A program made the position numbers and the translations under genes. The notes under the pieces were generated by a model. That model was not told the DNA's origin and searched no databases. It saw only the letters and a list, made by a program, of their open reading frames with translations. A stretch of 37,585 bases of DNA from Geminicoccaceae bacterium (lineage in GTDB: Bacteria > Pseudomonadota > Alphaproteobacteria > Geminicoccales > Geminicoccaceae): assembly GCA_011390475.1 (NCBI GenBank), contig JAABSG010000004.1:1-37585 (forward strand), given 5' to 3'. Positions 25,806-37,585 of the stretch are shown piece after piece (position 1 is the first letter of the stretch; every line of letters begins with the position of its first letter).

Positions 25806-27020
25806 TCAGGCGGCTTCCTTCAGGCCTACAGCGGCCCAAATCGCGACGAGAGCGCCGATCAGGTTGTCGATGTCGGCATCGCTGTGCAACGGCGAGGGGG
25901 TCACCCTGAGGCGCTCGGTGCCGCGCGGCACGGTCGGGTAGTTGATCGGCTGCACGTAGATGCCGTGCTGCTCGAGCAGGCGGTCGCTGATCTGCTTGCA
26001 GCGCACCGGATCGCCGACCATCACCGGCACGATGTGGCTCTCGTTCGCGAGATGCGGGATGCCCACGGCATCGAGCCTGGCGCGAACGGTGGCGACCCGC
26101 TCCTTCTGCCTGTCGCGCTCGGCCGAGCTCTCCTTGAGATGCCGAATGCTGGTCAAGGCACCGGCCGCCAAGGCCGGCGGCAATGCCGTCGTGAAGATGA
26201 AACCCGAGGCGAAGCTGCGGACGAAGTCGCAAAGTGCCGTCGAACCGGTGATATAGCCGCCCATGACACCGAAGGCCTTGCCGAGGGTCCCTTCGATGAC
26301 GTCGACCTGGTCCATCAGCCCCTCGCGCTCGGCGATGCCGCCGCCGCGCGGTCCGTAGAGCCCGACGGCGTGCACCTCGTCGAGATAGGTCATCGCACCG
26401 TGCTTCTTCGCGACCTCGCAGATCTCCTTGATCGGGGCGACGTCACCGTCCATCGAGTAGACCGATTCGAAGGCCACGAGCTTGGGCTGTCCAGGTGCGG
26501 TGGTCGCCAGCTTGCGGTCGAGGTCCTCGGGATCGTTGTGACGAAAGAGCATTTTCTCGGCACGGCTGTGGCGAATGCCCTCGATCATCGAGGCATGGTT
26601 GCCGGCATCCGAGAGGACCACGCAATTGGGCATCTTGGACGCCAGCGTGCTCAAGGCGGCCCAGTTCGAGACATAGCCCGAGGTAAAGAGGAGGGCCGAC
26701 TCCTTCTGGTGCAGGTCGGCCAACTCGCGCTCGAGCAGGACGTGATAGTGATTGGTGCCCGAAATGTTGCGCGTCCCGCCGGCCCCGCAGCCGCAGAGGT
26801 CGATCGCCTCGTGCATGGCGTCCATCACGGTCGCGTTCTGCCCCATGCCCAGATAGTCGTTGGAGCACCAGACGGTCACCTGGTTCCGCCTGCCGTTGCG
26901 GTAGTGAGTGGCCCTGGGAAAGTCGCCGGCGTGGCGCTCGAGATCGGCGAAGATGCGGTAATTGCCCTCCTCTTTGAGACCGTCGAGCTGGGTCTTGAAG
27001 AAGCCATCGTACTGCATCAT
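25806..27020 (-). CDS. hemA: 5-aminolevulinate synthase
   Basis: [65 protein letters not shown]...[20 protein letters not shown] at 27020 within a longer track ORF. Confidence 0.97.
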   Translation of the reverse strand: MMQYDGFFKTQLDGLKEEGNYRIFADLERHAGDFPRATHYRNGRRNQVTVWCSNDYLGMGQNATVMDAMHEAIDLCGCGAGGTRNISGTNHYHVLLERELADLHQKESALLFTSGYVSNWAALSTLASKMPNCVVLSDAGNHASMIEGIRHSRAEKMLFRHNDPEDLDRKLATTAPGQPKLVAFESVYSMDGDVAPIKEICEVAKKHGAMTYLDEVHAVGLYGPRGGGIAEREGLMDQVDVIEGTLGKAFGVMGGYITGSTALCDFVRSFASGFIFTTALPPALAAGALTSIRHLKESSAERDRQKERVATVRARLDAVGIPHLANESHIVPVMVGDPVRCKQISDRLLEQHGIYVQPINYPTVPRGTERLRVTPSPLHSDADIDNLIGALVAIWAAVGLKEAA

Positions 27021-27865
27021 TGCCTCCGCTGGGTCGATGTAGCCGGGATCAGGCCGGGCGTGGGGGTGAAGTGGTGGGCTTTGCCACCGGGTTCGCTTGT
27101 CGAGCGCTCGGCCGCCTTGAGCGCCCAGGTCCAAAGAGCCGCGTCGGGCAGTGGCAGGACCAGAAACCAGTGCTCGATGATGGCCAGGGCGAGGATCGTC
27201 GCGACCAGCGTGTAGCCGGCCACGACGAACGGCGTGGCGTCCGCCGCGGTCGCGATCTGCACGACGACGGCCAGCGCCAGGGTCGCGGCGGTGACCGCGA
27301 GCGGGAAGAAGACGTTCATCGGCGCCTTCTTGAAGTAGCTCTTCAGGTGCCGGAGATGGCGCGGCAGGAACTGCTCGGCGAGGTTGGGCACGCCGAGAAA
27401 GACGTTGAGCTTGGCCGAGAGACGCATCACCCAGAGGACGAGATAGGTTGCGGCACCGATCTGGTTCTCGGCGCCGAAGGTCAGCGCCAGGATGAGGAGG
27501 CCAGCAGCCATGATGGCCAACTCGTGGTAGAGAATGGTCTGCGTCGCATAGACGAAATGCCGCCCGAACCCGCAGCCAGGCGGGCTCGGCCGGCGCCGTG
27601 GTCCCGTTATGTAGCCCATGAGAAAGGTGATTTCGGGCCAGGCCCAGATCAGCAAGGCCGACATGAAGGCCACATAGGCGCCGGTTACGCTGGCCTCCCC
27701 GGCACTCCAGGCGATGCCGTAGATCCCCAGGGCCAGAAGGGTCGTTGCGACCCAGAGGCTCCAGCGGTAGCTCGACCGGGGTGAGCGGACGGCAAAGAGC
27801 ACGATGCCGGTCGAGAACCACCAGACGAAGAGCACCACCAGGATGGGCCAGCCGTAACCGGACAC
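27017..27865 (-). CDS. puhE: Photosynthetic complex assembly protein PuhE
   Basis: Multi-TM protein [38 protein letters not shown]... between acsF and hemA, standard PuhE position. Confidence 0.88.
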   Translation of the reverse strand: MSGYGWPILVVLFVWWFSTGIVLFAVRSPRSSYRWSLWVATTLLALGIYGIAWSAGEASVTGAYVAFMSALLIWAWPEITFLMGYITGPRRRPSPPGCGFGRHFVYATQTILYHELAIMAAGLLILALTFGAENQIGAATYLVLWVMRLSAKLNVFLGVPNLAEQFLPRHLRHLKSYFKKAPMNVFFPLAVTAATLALAVVVQIATAADATPFVVAGYTLVATILALAIIEHWFLVLPLPDAALWTWALKAAERSTSEPGGKAHHFTPTPGLIPATSTQRRQ

Positions 27866-27883
27866 TGCGGCGTTCCTCCCTGC

Positions 27884-28975
27884 CTACCAGACCGGCTGCA
27901 GGCGGATTTGCGCCGGCAGCTCGTTCTTCTTGGTGGGCAGGAGGTAGAGCCGGGCGAAGGTGAAGAAGGCCTTGGTCGCAAGAGCGCCCTTCTTGATCTT
28001 GCCGCCGATGCCGCCGGCTTTCTCGGCCTCGCCGATGGCGACCGAGGTCCGGCGCAGCGATTCGAGGCAGGCATGAAAGCGCGGATCGTCGATGTCGACG
28101 GTGAGCGGGAAGACCTGCTTGGTGATCTCTGACGTGATCCGGAAGACCTGGAAGTCGTACTCGGTCGGATCGAGGCCCAGGGCGTCGTGGAAGGCCGGGC
28201 GGGCATGGTCGCGGACATACATGGTGGCGTAGACCGCCAGCACGAAGAAGCGCACCCAGAGCTTGTTCATGCCTTCGAGCACGCTCGGGTTGGCGCGCAT
28301 CAGGAGCGCGAAGGCCTCGCCGTGGCGGAACTCGTCATTGCACCATTTCTCGAACCACTTGAAGATCGGATGGATCCGGTTTTCCGGGTGCCGCTCGAGG
28401 TGGCGATAGATCGAGATGTAGCGGGCATAGCCGATCTTCTCGGAGAGGTAGGTCGCGTAGAAGATGAACTTCGGCTGGAAGTAGGTGTACTTCTTCGCCT
28501 TCGTCAGGAAGCCGAGATCGACACCGATGTCGAAGTCCTTGAGGGTGTCGTTGATGAAGCCGGCATGGCGTGATTCGTCGCGCGCCATGAGCTTGAACAG
28601 CTCCTTGATGTCCTTGTTCTGGATGCGTTTTCTGATCTCGGTATAGAGCACGCAGCCGGAGAACTCGGCGGTCAGCGAGCTGACCAGGAAGTCGGTGAGC
28701 TCTTTTCTCAGCTCCGGGGTCAGGGCCTCGAGGTCGACCTCGTCCCACTCGTCGGTGCGCTTGAAGTGACCCTTGTTGGGGTCGTCCTGCATTTCCTTGA
28801 TCAGCGCGTCCCACTGTGCCCGGATCGGCTCGACGTCGAGCTTGTCCATCTCGGCGAAGTTGGTGGTGTAGAAGCGCGGGCTCAGCATCGTGGTTTCCTG
28901 AGCCATCCGCGTGGTCTCGTTGATCTCACGCTGCCGCGGCGTGGCGGTCTTGGCGTCTGCCATCGTGGCGCTCAT
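27884..28975 (-). CDS. acsF: Mg-protoporphyrin IX monomethyl ester aerobic oxidative cyclase
   Basis: [42 protein letters not shown]; diiron motifs [10 protein letters not shown] and [10 protein letters not shown]. Confidence 0.97.
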   Translation of the reverse strand: MSATMADAKTATPRQREINETTRMAQETTMLSPRFYTTNFAEMDKLDVEPIRAQWDALIKEMQDDPNKGHFKRTDEWDEVDLEALTPELRKELTDFLVSSLTAEFSGCVLYTEIRKRIQNKDIKELFKLMARDESRHAGFINDTLKDFDIGVDLGFLTKAKKYTYFQPKFIFYATYLSEKIGYARYISIYRHLERHPENRIHPIFKWFEKWCNDEFRHGEAFALLMRANPSVLEGMNKLWVRFFVLAVYATMYVRDHARPAFHDALGLDPTEYDFQVFRITSEITKQVFPLTVDIDDPRFHACLESLRRTSVAIGEAEKAGGIGGKIKKGALATKAFFTFARLYLLPTKKNELPAQIRLQPVW

Positions 28976-29277
28976 AGCTTGGTTCCCGATGAAAAGCTGA
29001 ATTCCAGGAGTTCCATGAACTCCAGCCGGCCGGTGAGCTTGGTCCAGGCGCGCTCGACCGAGGATGCCCGCAGTATGGTCGCGGTCGACCGCACCGTCCG
29101 GGTTTCGCCGTAAGGCACGTCGGTCGGCGCGTCGTGGATGATCACCTCGTCACCGGGAAAAATCTCGATATCGCCGTCGAGATCGGCATAGGCATGAAGG
29201 CTGTCGAAGCTGTGCTCGACCTCGACCGTGCACGGCACCTCGAAGCTTTGTCGACTGATCAAAAAGCCTGCGATCAT
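28972..29277 (-). CDS. Uncharacterised 101-aa protein of the puh operon
   Basis: Small ORF with 4-nt overlaps to both puhC and acs[73 protein letters not shown]. Confidence 0.8.
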   Translation of the reverse strand: MIAGFLISRQSFEVPCTVEVEHSFDSLHAYADLDGDIEIFPGDEVIIHDAPTDVPYGETRTVRSTATILRASSVERAWTKLTGRLEFMELLEFSFSSGTKL

Positions 29278-29750
29278 GAAGCTGTCCCTCCTTTCGCCAC
29301 GAGAATACGGGCAAAGGCCTCCGCATTGGTTCGGCCGAAGCCGTCCAGGGGAACCTTTCGTCCCGTCTCGGGATCTTCGAGGAACAATCGACCATCGACC
29401 AGCGCCGAAAGCAAGAAGGGCGGCTCGATGCCGACGCCCGAGCGATGCCGGTCACGGGCGAAGCCGCGCAGCACGCCGCGGACGAAGCCGCTATTGGTGC
29501 CGGGCTCGATCGTATAGACGAGCGTGTTGGCCGGCGATTCGAAGACCAGGAGCGCACCATTCTCCCGATCCTCGAAACGCAGCTCGCGGACGACCGCCAC
29601 GGCGGCCTCCGGGTTCTTGACCGTGCCGATATCGAGTTCCTTGCCACCGATGGTGGCGAGGAAGGTAAAGCCCACCAGCAAGGCGACGCCCAAAAGCGCC
29701 GGCTTGGGAAGGTGGGGTGTCGTGTTGGTCGTGTTTGGCTTGCTCTGCAT
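29274..29750 (-). CDS. puhC: Photosynthetic complex assembly protein PuhC
   Basis: N-terminal TM (PALLGVALLVGFTFLATIGG), RELRFEDRENGALLVFE...GVGIEPPFLLSALVDGRLFLEDPETGR; internal ATG start at 29750. Confidence 0.88.
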   Translation of the reverse strand: MQSKPNTTNTTPHLPKPALLGVALLVGFTFLATIGGKELDIGTVKNPEAAVAVVRELRFEDRENGALLVFESPANTLVYTIEPGTNSGFVRGVLRGFARDRHRSGVGIEPPFLLSALVDGRLFLEDPETGRKVPLDGFGRTNAEAFARILVAKGGTAS

Positions 29751-29778
29751 GACCGGGTCTCCCTCCAGACCAGGAAAG

Positions 29779-30528
29779 TCAGCGCGCCGCGGCGGCAAGG
29801 CCCGAACGCCTGCCCGAGGCCGGTATCGACCGGTCTCGTTCGGCAGTGGCAGTTGCGGGCTGTGGGGCCGGTTGCGGCCGCGCGGCGTCACTCTCGACGA
29901 TGGTGAACTCGGGTGGGGTGGCCGGCGTGATGGCACGGCCGAGGATCTCGGCTGCCCGCATCGGCTCCGGGATGCACCGCAGCATCGGCTCGGGGCGCTT
30001 GAACCGCCAGCGGCGGACGTGCGGCCAGAGGTGGACGTAGGCGATCCGGTCCTTGCCCGCGACCTTGAGGATCACGTCTCCGGTGCCGTCGCGATGCAGC
30101 TTGAGATTGCCCTCGGCCAAGCTCTTGAACGGGATGTTGATGCTCATCGGAATGGCGATCCCGGCCCTGAGCACGATCCGCTTGTTGGTGATCGTGTAGA
30201 TCGTGGTCCAGGCACTCAGCCAGCCGAGCCCGGTCAAGAGCGCGGTCACCGCAATCGTCAAGAGCACCGGGATCGTCAGCGCGTTGAGCGCCATGGCGAT
30301 CGAGTAGCCGTCATAAAGCCGGCCGTAGAAGTGCCAGGCCATCAAGAGGAGGCAGTAGATCGCGACCTTCCGCGCATGGAACGCCCGGATCGCGAGGCTC
30401 CGCCAGTCCGGTGCCCCCTGCCAGAGGACGTGCTCGCCCTCCGGCAGCTGTCCGGGCAGCCCGGGCGTGGGCTCGTAATCGTACTCGCCCATGGCCTCGG
30501 AGTGGTGCGGCTCGAGATGTGCGCTCAT
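29779..30528 (-). CDS. puhB: Photosynthetic complex assembly protein PuhB
   Basis: YDYEPTPGLPGQLPEGEHVLWQGAPDWRSLAIRAFHARKVAIYCLLL, PuhB; 4-nt overlap with puhA; MGEYDYEP is an alternative start. Confidence 0.92.
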   Translation of the reverse strand: MSAHLEPHHSEAMGEYDYEPTPGLPGQLPEGEHVLWQGAPDWRSLAIRAFHARKVAIYCLLLMAWHFYGRLYDGYSIAMALNALTIPVLLTIAVTALLTGLGWLSAWTTIYTITNKRIVLRAGIAIPMSINIPFKSLAEGNLKLHRDGTGDVILKVAGKDRIAYVHLWPHVRRWRFKRPEPMLRCIPEPMRAAEILGRAITPATPPEFTIVESDAARPQPAPQPATATAERDRSIPASGRRSGLAAAAR

Positions 30529-31292
30529 AGGAGGGGACCGAGCCGATCAGCGGTGGCATAGAGAGTGCCGCCACCATAGTAGGCGCAGATCTTGTCTTCC
30601 TCGAGATGGGTGACCTGATCCATGCTCTTGGTGCGTGGCACGTCCTTGAAGTGTGCGCCGAGGATCGACTTCACGCCGACGAAGCCTTCGCGCTTGTTCA
30701 GGCGGGCCATGGTCACCGGCAGGAGGACATGGTCGCCGCCGGCGATCTCGACTTCGTAGTAGCGGGCAATCGCTTCCGACCGGTCGACCCAGACATCGGC
30801 GATCGTGCCACCCACCGCACCGTCGGCGCCCCAGACCGGCATGCCGCGCGGATCAGGATCCTCGGGCGCGATCTCGAAGTGGTCATCGATGCGCAGCGGC
30901 ACGATGCGGACCTTGCCGTCGAAGGTGACGTCCGCGACGTCCTGGCGCTCTGCGTAAGAGCCCGGGCCGATGGCGTCGAGCATCGGGTCGCCGGTGGGCG
31001 ACAGGGGTGCCCCTGGGAACCGTTCGAGCGCCTCACCCTTGATCGGCCGCGTGTCGAAGATGCCGTCGGGCACCGAGTAGGTGCCGCCCTCGGCCCGCTG
31101 GTAGGTCTTGGCGGCGGGAATCGGCAAGAGGAAGTTGCCGATGTCGTTACGCCCACCATCCGGATCGAGCGGATAGCCTTCGCGCTTGCCTTCGCGCAGG
31201 AGGTAGATGATGAGGCCGAAGAAAAAGGCCCAAAAGACGTAGAGGACGACCTGTGCGACGTCCATATAGCCGGTGATTGCGCCTGTTTCCAT
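30525..31292 (-). CDS. puhA: Photosynthetic reaction centre H subunit
   Basis: METGAITGYMDVAQVVLYVFWAFFFGLIIYLLREGKREGYPLDPD...LPIPAAKTYQ; ATG at 31292 within a longer track ORF. Confidence 0.97.
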   Translation of the reverse strand: METGAITGYMDVAQVVLYVFWAFFFGLIIYLLREGKREGYPLDPDGGRNDIGNFLLPIPAAKTYQRAEGGTYSVPDGIFDTRPIKGEALERFPGAPLSPTGDPMLDAIGPGSYAERQDVADVTFDGKVRIVPLRIDDHFEIAPEDPDPRGMPVWGADGAVGGTIADVWVDRSEAIARYYEVEIAGGDHVLLPVTMARLNKREGFVGVKSILGAHFKDVPRTKSMDQVTHLEEDKICAYYGGGTLYATADRLGPLL

Positions 31293-31315
31293 TTGACGTC
31301 TCCGAAGTCCGTTGT

Positions 31316-32773
31316 TCAGGCCGGGAATTCGTTCAGGCCGAACTTGCCGGTTTGGGTTGAACCGTTGCTGGTCACCCGCGAGCTCACGAGTGGGCCGATC
31401 GCGACCAGAGTGGCGAAGAGGAGCGCTATTTCGAGGTGATAGACGACGCTGTAGCCGACCTCCGGGCCGGTCATGGCGGGGCCCAAGTCCCCCGAAGTCG
31501 CGAGCCTGGTGACGATGTCGCGGATGGCGCCGCCCAGGCCCACGGCAACGCCGGTCGAGGTGGCGACGACCGCCCCCCACGCCCCCAGCGCCAAGCCGCT
31601 CCGGCCGTCCGTGGCGAGTTGCATGCTGGCCGTCAGCATGGCGACGGCGAAGAGCCCGCCACCGAAGCCGATCAAGGCCGTGCCGAATCTGAAGATCAGG
31701 GCCGATTCCAGGGGCTCGGCGAAGATCACAGCCGAGAATGCCACGATGCCGGCGAGAATGCCGAGGCTGGCCAGGCGGAAGGGATCGCTGCCGCGGCCGA
31801 GCCGCCGGGCCGCCAGGGCAAAGCCCGAGAGTGAGCCGCCGGCCAGTAGTGCCGTCAGCATCGTCGTCTGGCCGACGGTGAGGCCCAGGATCTCGCCGCC
31901 ATAGGGCTCGAGGAGGATGTCCTGCATCGAGAAGGCGGCGGTACCCAGGCCGACCGCGACCAAGATACGGGTGGCCTTGCCACCGTTGATGAAGGCTTTC
32001 CACGAGGTCCGGAAGTCGGGCCTGGGCGCGTCGTGCCGGGTGGCGCCGGGATTGCGCGCTTCCTGCTTCCAAAGGGCCACGACGTTCAAGACGATGGTGA
32101 CGACAGCGGCCCCCTGGATAACCTGGATCAGCGTGACCTGGCTGAAGTCGTGGAGCACCCAGCCGAAGATCAGGGAGGCGCCGACCATGCCGAGCAGAAG
32201 GGTAACGTAGAGCAGGGCCACGACCCGCGGCCGCTTGTCCTCGGGGGCCAGATCGGTGGCGAGAGCCAAGCCCGCCGTCTGCGTGGTATGCAGGCCAGCG
32301 CCGACCATGAGAAAGGCCAGAGCTGCTCCTGCGGGGCCGAGCCAGTCGGGAGCGTTGGTGGTGTCTCCCGAGAGGACGATCAGCGCGAAGGGCATGATCG
32401 CGAGGCCGCCGAACTGGATCAGCGTACCCATCCAGATATAGGGCACCCGGCGCCAGCCGAGGAATGAGCGGTGGTTGTCGGATTTGAAGCCGATGAGCGC
32501 CCTCAAGGGCGCGAAGAGCAGCGGCAGCGAGACCATGAGCGCCACGAGCCAAGTGGCGACACCCAGCTCGACGATCATCACCCGGTTGAGCGTGCCGGTA
32601 AGAAGGACCACGGCCATGCCGACCGAGATCTGGAAGAGCGAGAGGCGGAGCAGGCGGGACAGCGGCAGGTCGGTGCTCGCGGCATCGGCGAACGGCAGGA
32701 ACTGCGGACCCAGGATGATCCAGGTCTTGGCCAGCTTGGTATTGACCCGGTCGACTGCCGTTGCCGCTTTCAT
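31316..32773 (-). CDS. lhaA: Light-harvesting complex assembly protein, PucC/LhaA-family MFS
   Basis: LLRLSLFQISVGMAVVLLTGTLNRVMIVELGVATWLVALMVSLPLLFAPLRALIGFKSDNHRSFLGWRRVPYIWMGTL; between bchM and puhA. Confidence 0.92.
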   Translation of the reverse strand: MKAATAVDRVNTKLAKTWIILGPQFLPFADAASTDLPLSRLLRLSLFQISVGMAVVLLTGTLNRVMIVELGVATWLVALMVSLPLLFAPLRALIGFKSDNHRSFLGWRRVPYIWMGTLIQFGGLAIMPFALIVLSGDTTNAPDWLGPAGAALAFLMVGAGLHTTQTAGLALATDLAPEDKRPRVVALLYVTLLLGMVGASLIFGWVLHDFSQVTLIQVIQGAAVVTIVLNVVALWKQEARNPGATRHDAPRPDFRTSWKAFINGGKATRILVAVGLGTAAFSMQDILLEPYGGEILGLTVGQTTMLTALLAGGSLSGFALAARRLGRGSDPFRLASLGILAGIVAFSAVIFAEPLESALIFRFGTALIGFGGGLFAVAMLTASMQLATDGRSGLALGAWGAVVATSTGVAVGLGGAIRDIVTRLATSGDLGPAMTGPEVGYSVVYHLEIALLFATLVAIGPLVSSRVTSNGSTQTGKFGLNEFPA

Positions 32774-33470
32774 GGCCGGCGGAGTTCCATGGCCTGGCTG
32801 GTGTAGAAGCCGCGTGCCACGCGCTCGGTGCGGGTGGCCAGCCACTCGGCGAGTTCCGGGGTATCGATGATCAGCCGCTTGAGTTGCTGCTCGGCCACGG
32901 GCTCGATCGCCGGGGCGCGGTCGCTCTTCGGAAAGAGCTTGCCCACGGCGTGCATGGCCGCGAGCGCAGTGGTTCTGGGCGCGAAAGTGAACAGCACCGA
33001 GTCGGTGGTCCGGGCGGAAAAGCCCGAGAGCACGCGGGCGATGTCCGGGGCCGTATAGTGGATCAGGCTGTCCATCGCGACCACGTGGTCGAAGCGGCCC
33101 AAGGCAGGATCGAGCATGTCGCCGCTCTTGAAGGTGATCCGACCCGGGCCGAGATCGGCCGGCAGCCGCTCCTGGGCGAGGCCGACCAAGGTGGGCGAGA
33201 GATCGATCGCCACCACATCGGCGCCGCGCCTCGCGGCCTCGACCGAAAGGGCGCCGGTGCCGCAGCCGGCATCCAGAAGCCGACAGCCGCGCAGATCAGC
33301 CGGCAGCCAGCCGAGCAGCGTCGCGCGCATCTCGTCGCGGCCGGCGCGCACCGTGGCGCGGATTCCACTCACCGGCGCATCGGTGGTGAGCCTGGCCCAG
33401 GCATCGACCGCGGTACGGTCGAAATAAGTCAGGAGTTGGCTGCGCCTGAGTTGGTAGCTGGAGGTGGTCA

Positions 33471-33471
<1 letters not shown>
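32770..33471 (-). CDS. bchM: Mg-protoporphyrin IX O-methyltransferase
   Basis: LLDAGCGTGALSVEAARRGADVVAIDLSPTLVGLAQER; SDRAPAIEPVAEQQL; between bchL and lhaA. Confidence 0.95.

Positions 33472-37585
<4,114 letters not shown>

Overview
The window is the core of an alphaproteobacterial-type anoxygenic photosynthesis gene cluster (PGC) with an accessory flank. Left flank (1-10.4 kb): truncated malate synthase G, a membrane spermidine-synthase-like protein, two related small coiled-coil proteins, a cupin, a Gfo/Idh/MocA oxidoreductase, a NitT/TauT-type ABC transporter and a flavin monooxygenase with an NTF2/SnoaL-like N-terminus. PGC (10.45 kb to the right edge): crtC-crtD on the minus strand; divergent crtE-crtF-bchC-bchX-bchY-bchZ-pufQ-pufB-pufA-pufL-pufM-pufC on the plus strand; one uncharacterised exported-protein gene; then convergent minus-strand bchH(partial)-bchL-bchM-lhaA-puhA-puhB-puhC-orf101-acsF-puhE-hemA-bchJ. 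Points most worth a second look: tandem TGT-N12-ACA (PpsR/CrtJ-type) palindromes with exact 8-bp spacing upstream of both crtE and bchC; a perfect FNR/FixK box upstream of bchJ; Gln instead of Glu at reaction-centre position L104; LH1 beta and alpha subunits with C-terminal extensions; a strong pufA-pufL hairpin and a GNRA-capped hairpin after pufC; and an uncharacterised secreted Cys-containing protein between the puf and puh blocks. No CRISPR array, rRNA, tRNA or transposase was recognised. Everything was read by eye from sequence and recalled family features; no searches were run.
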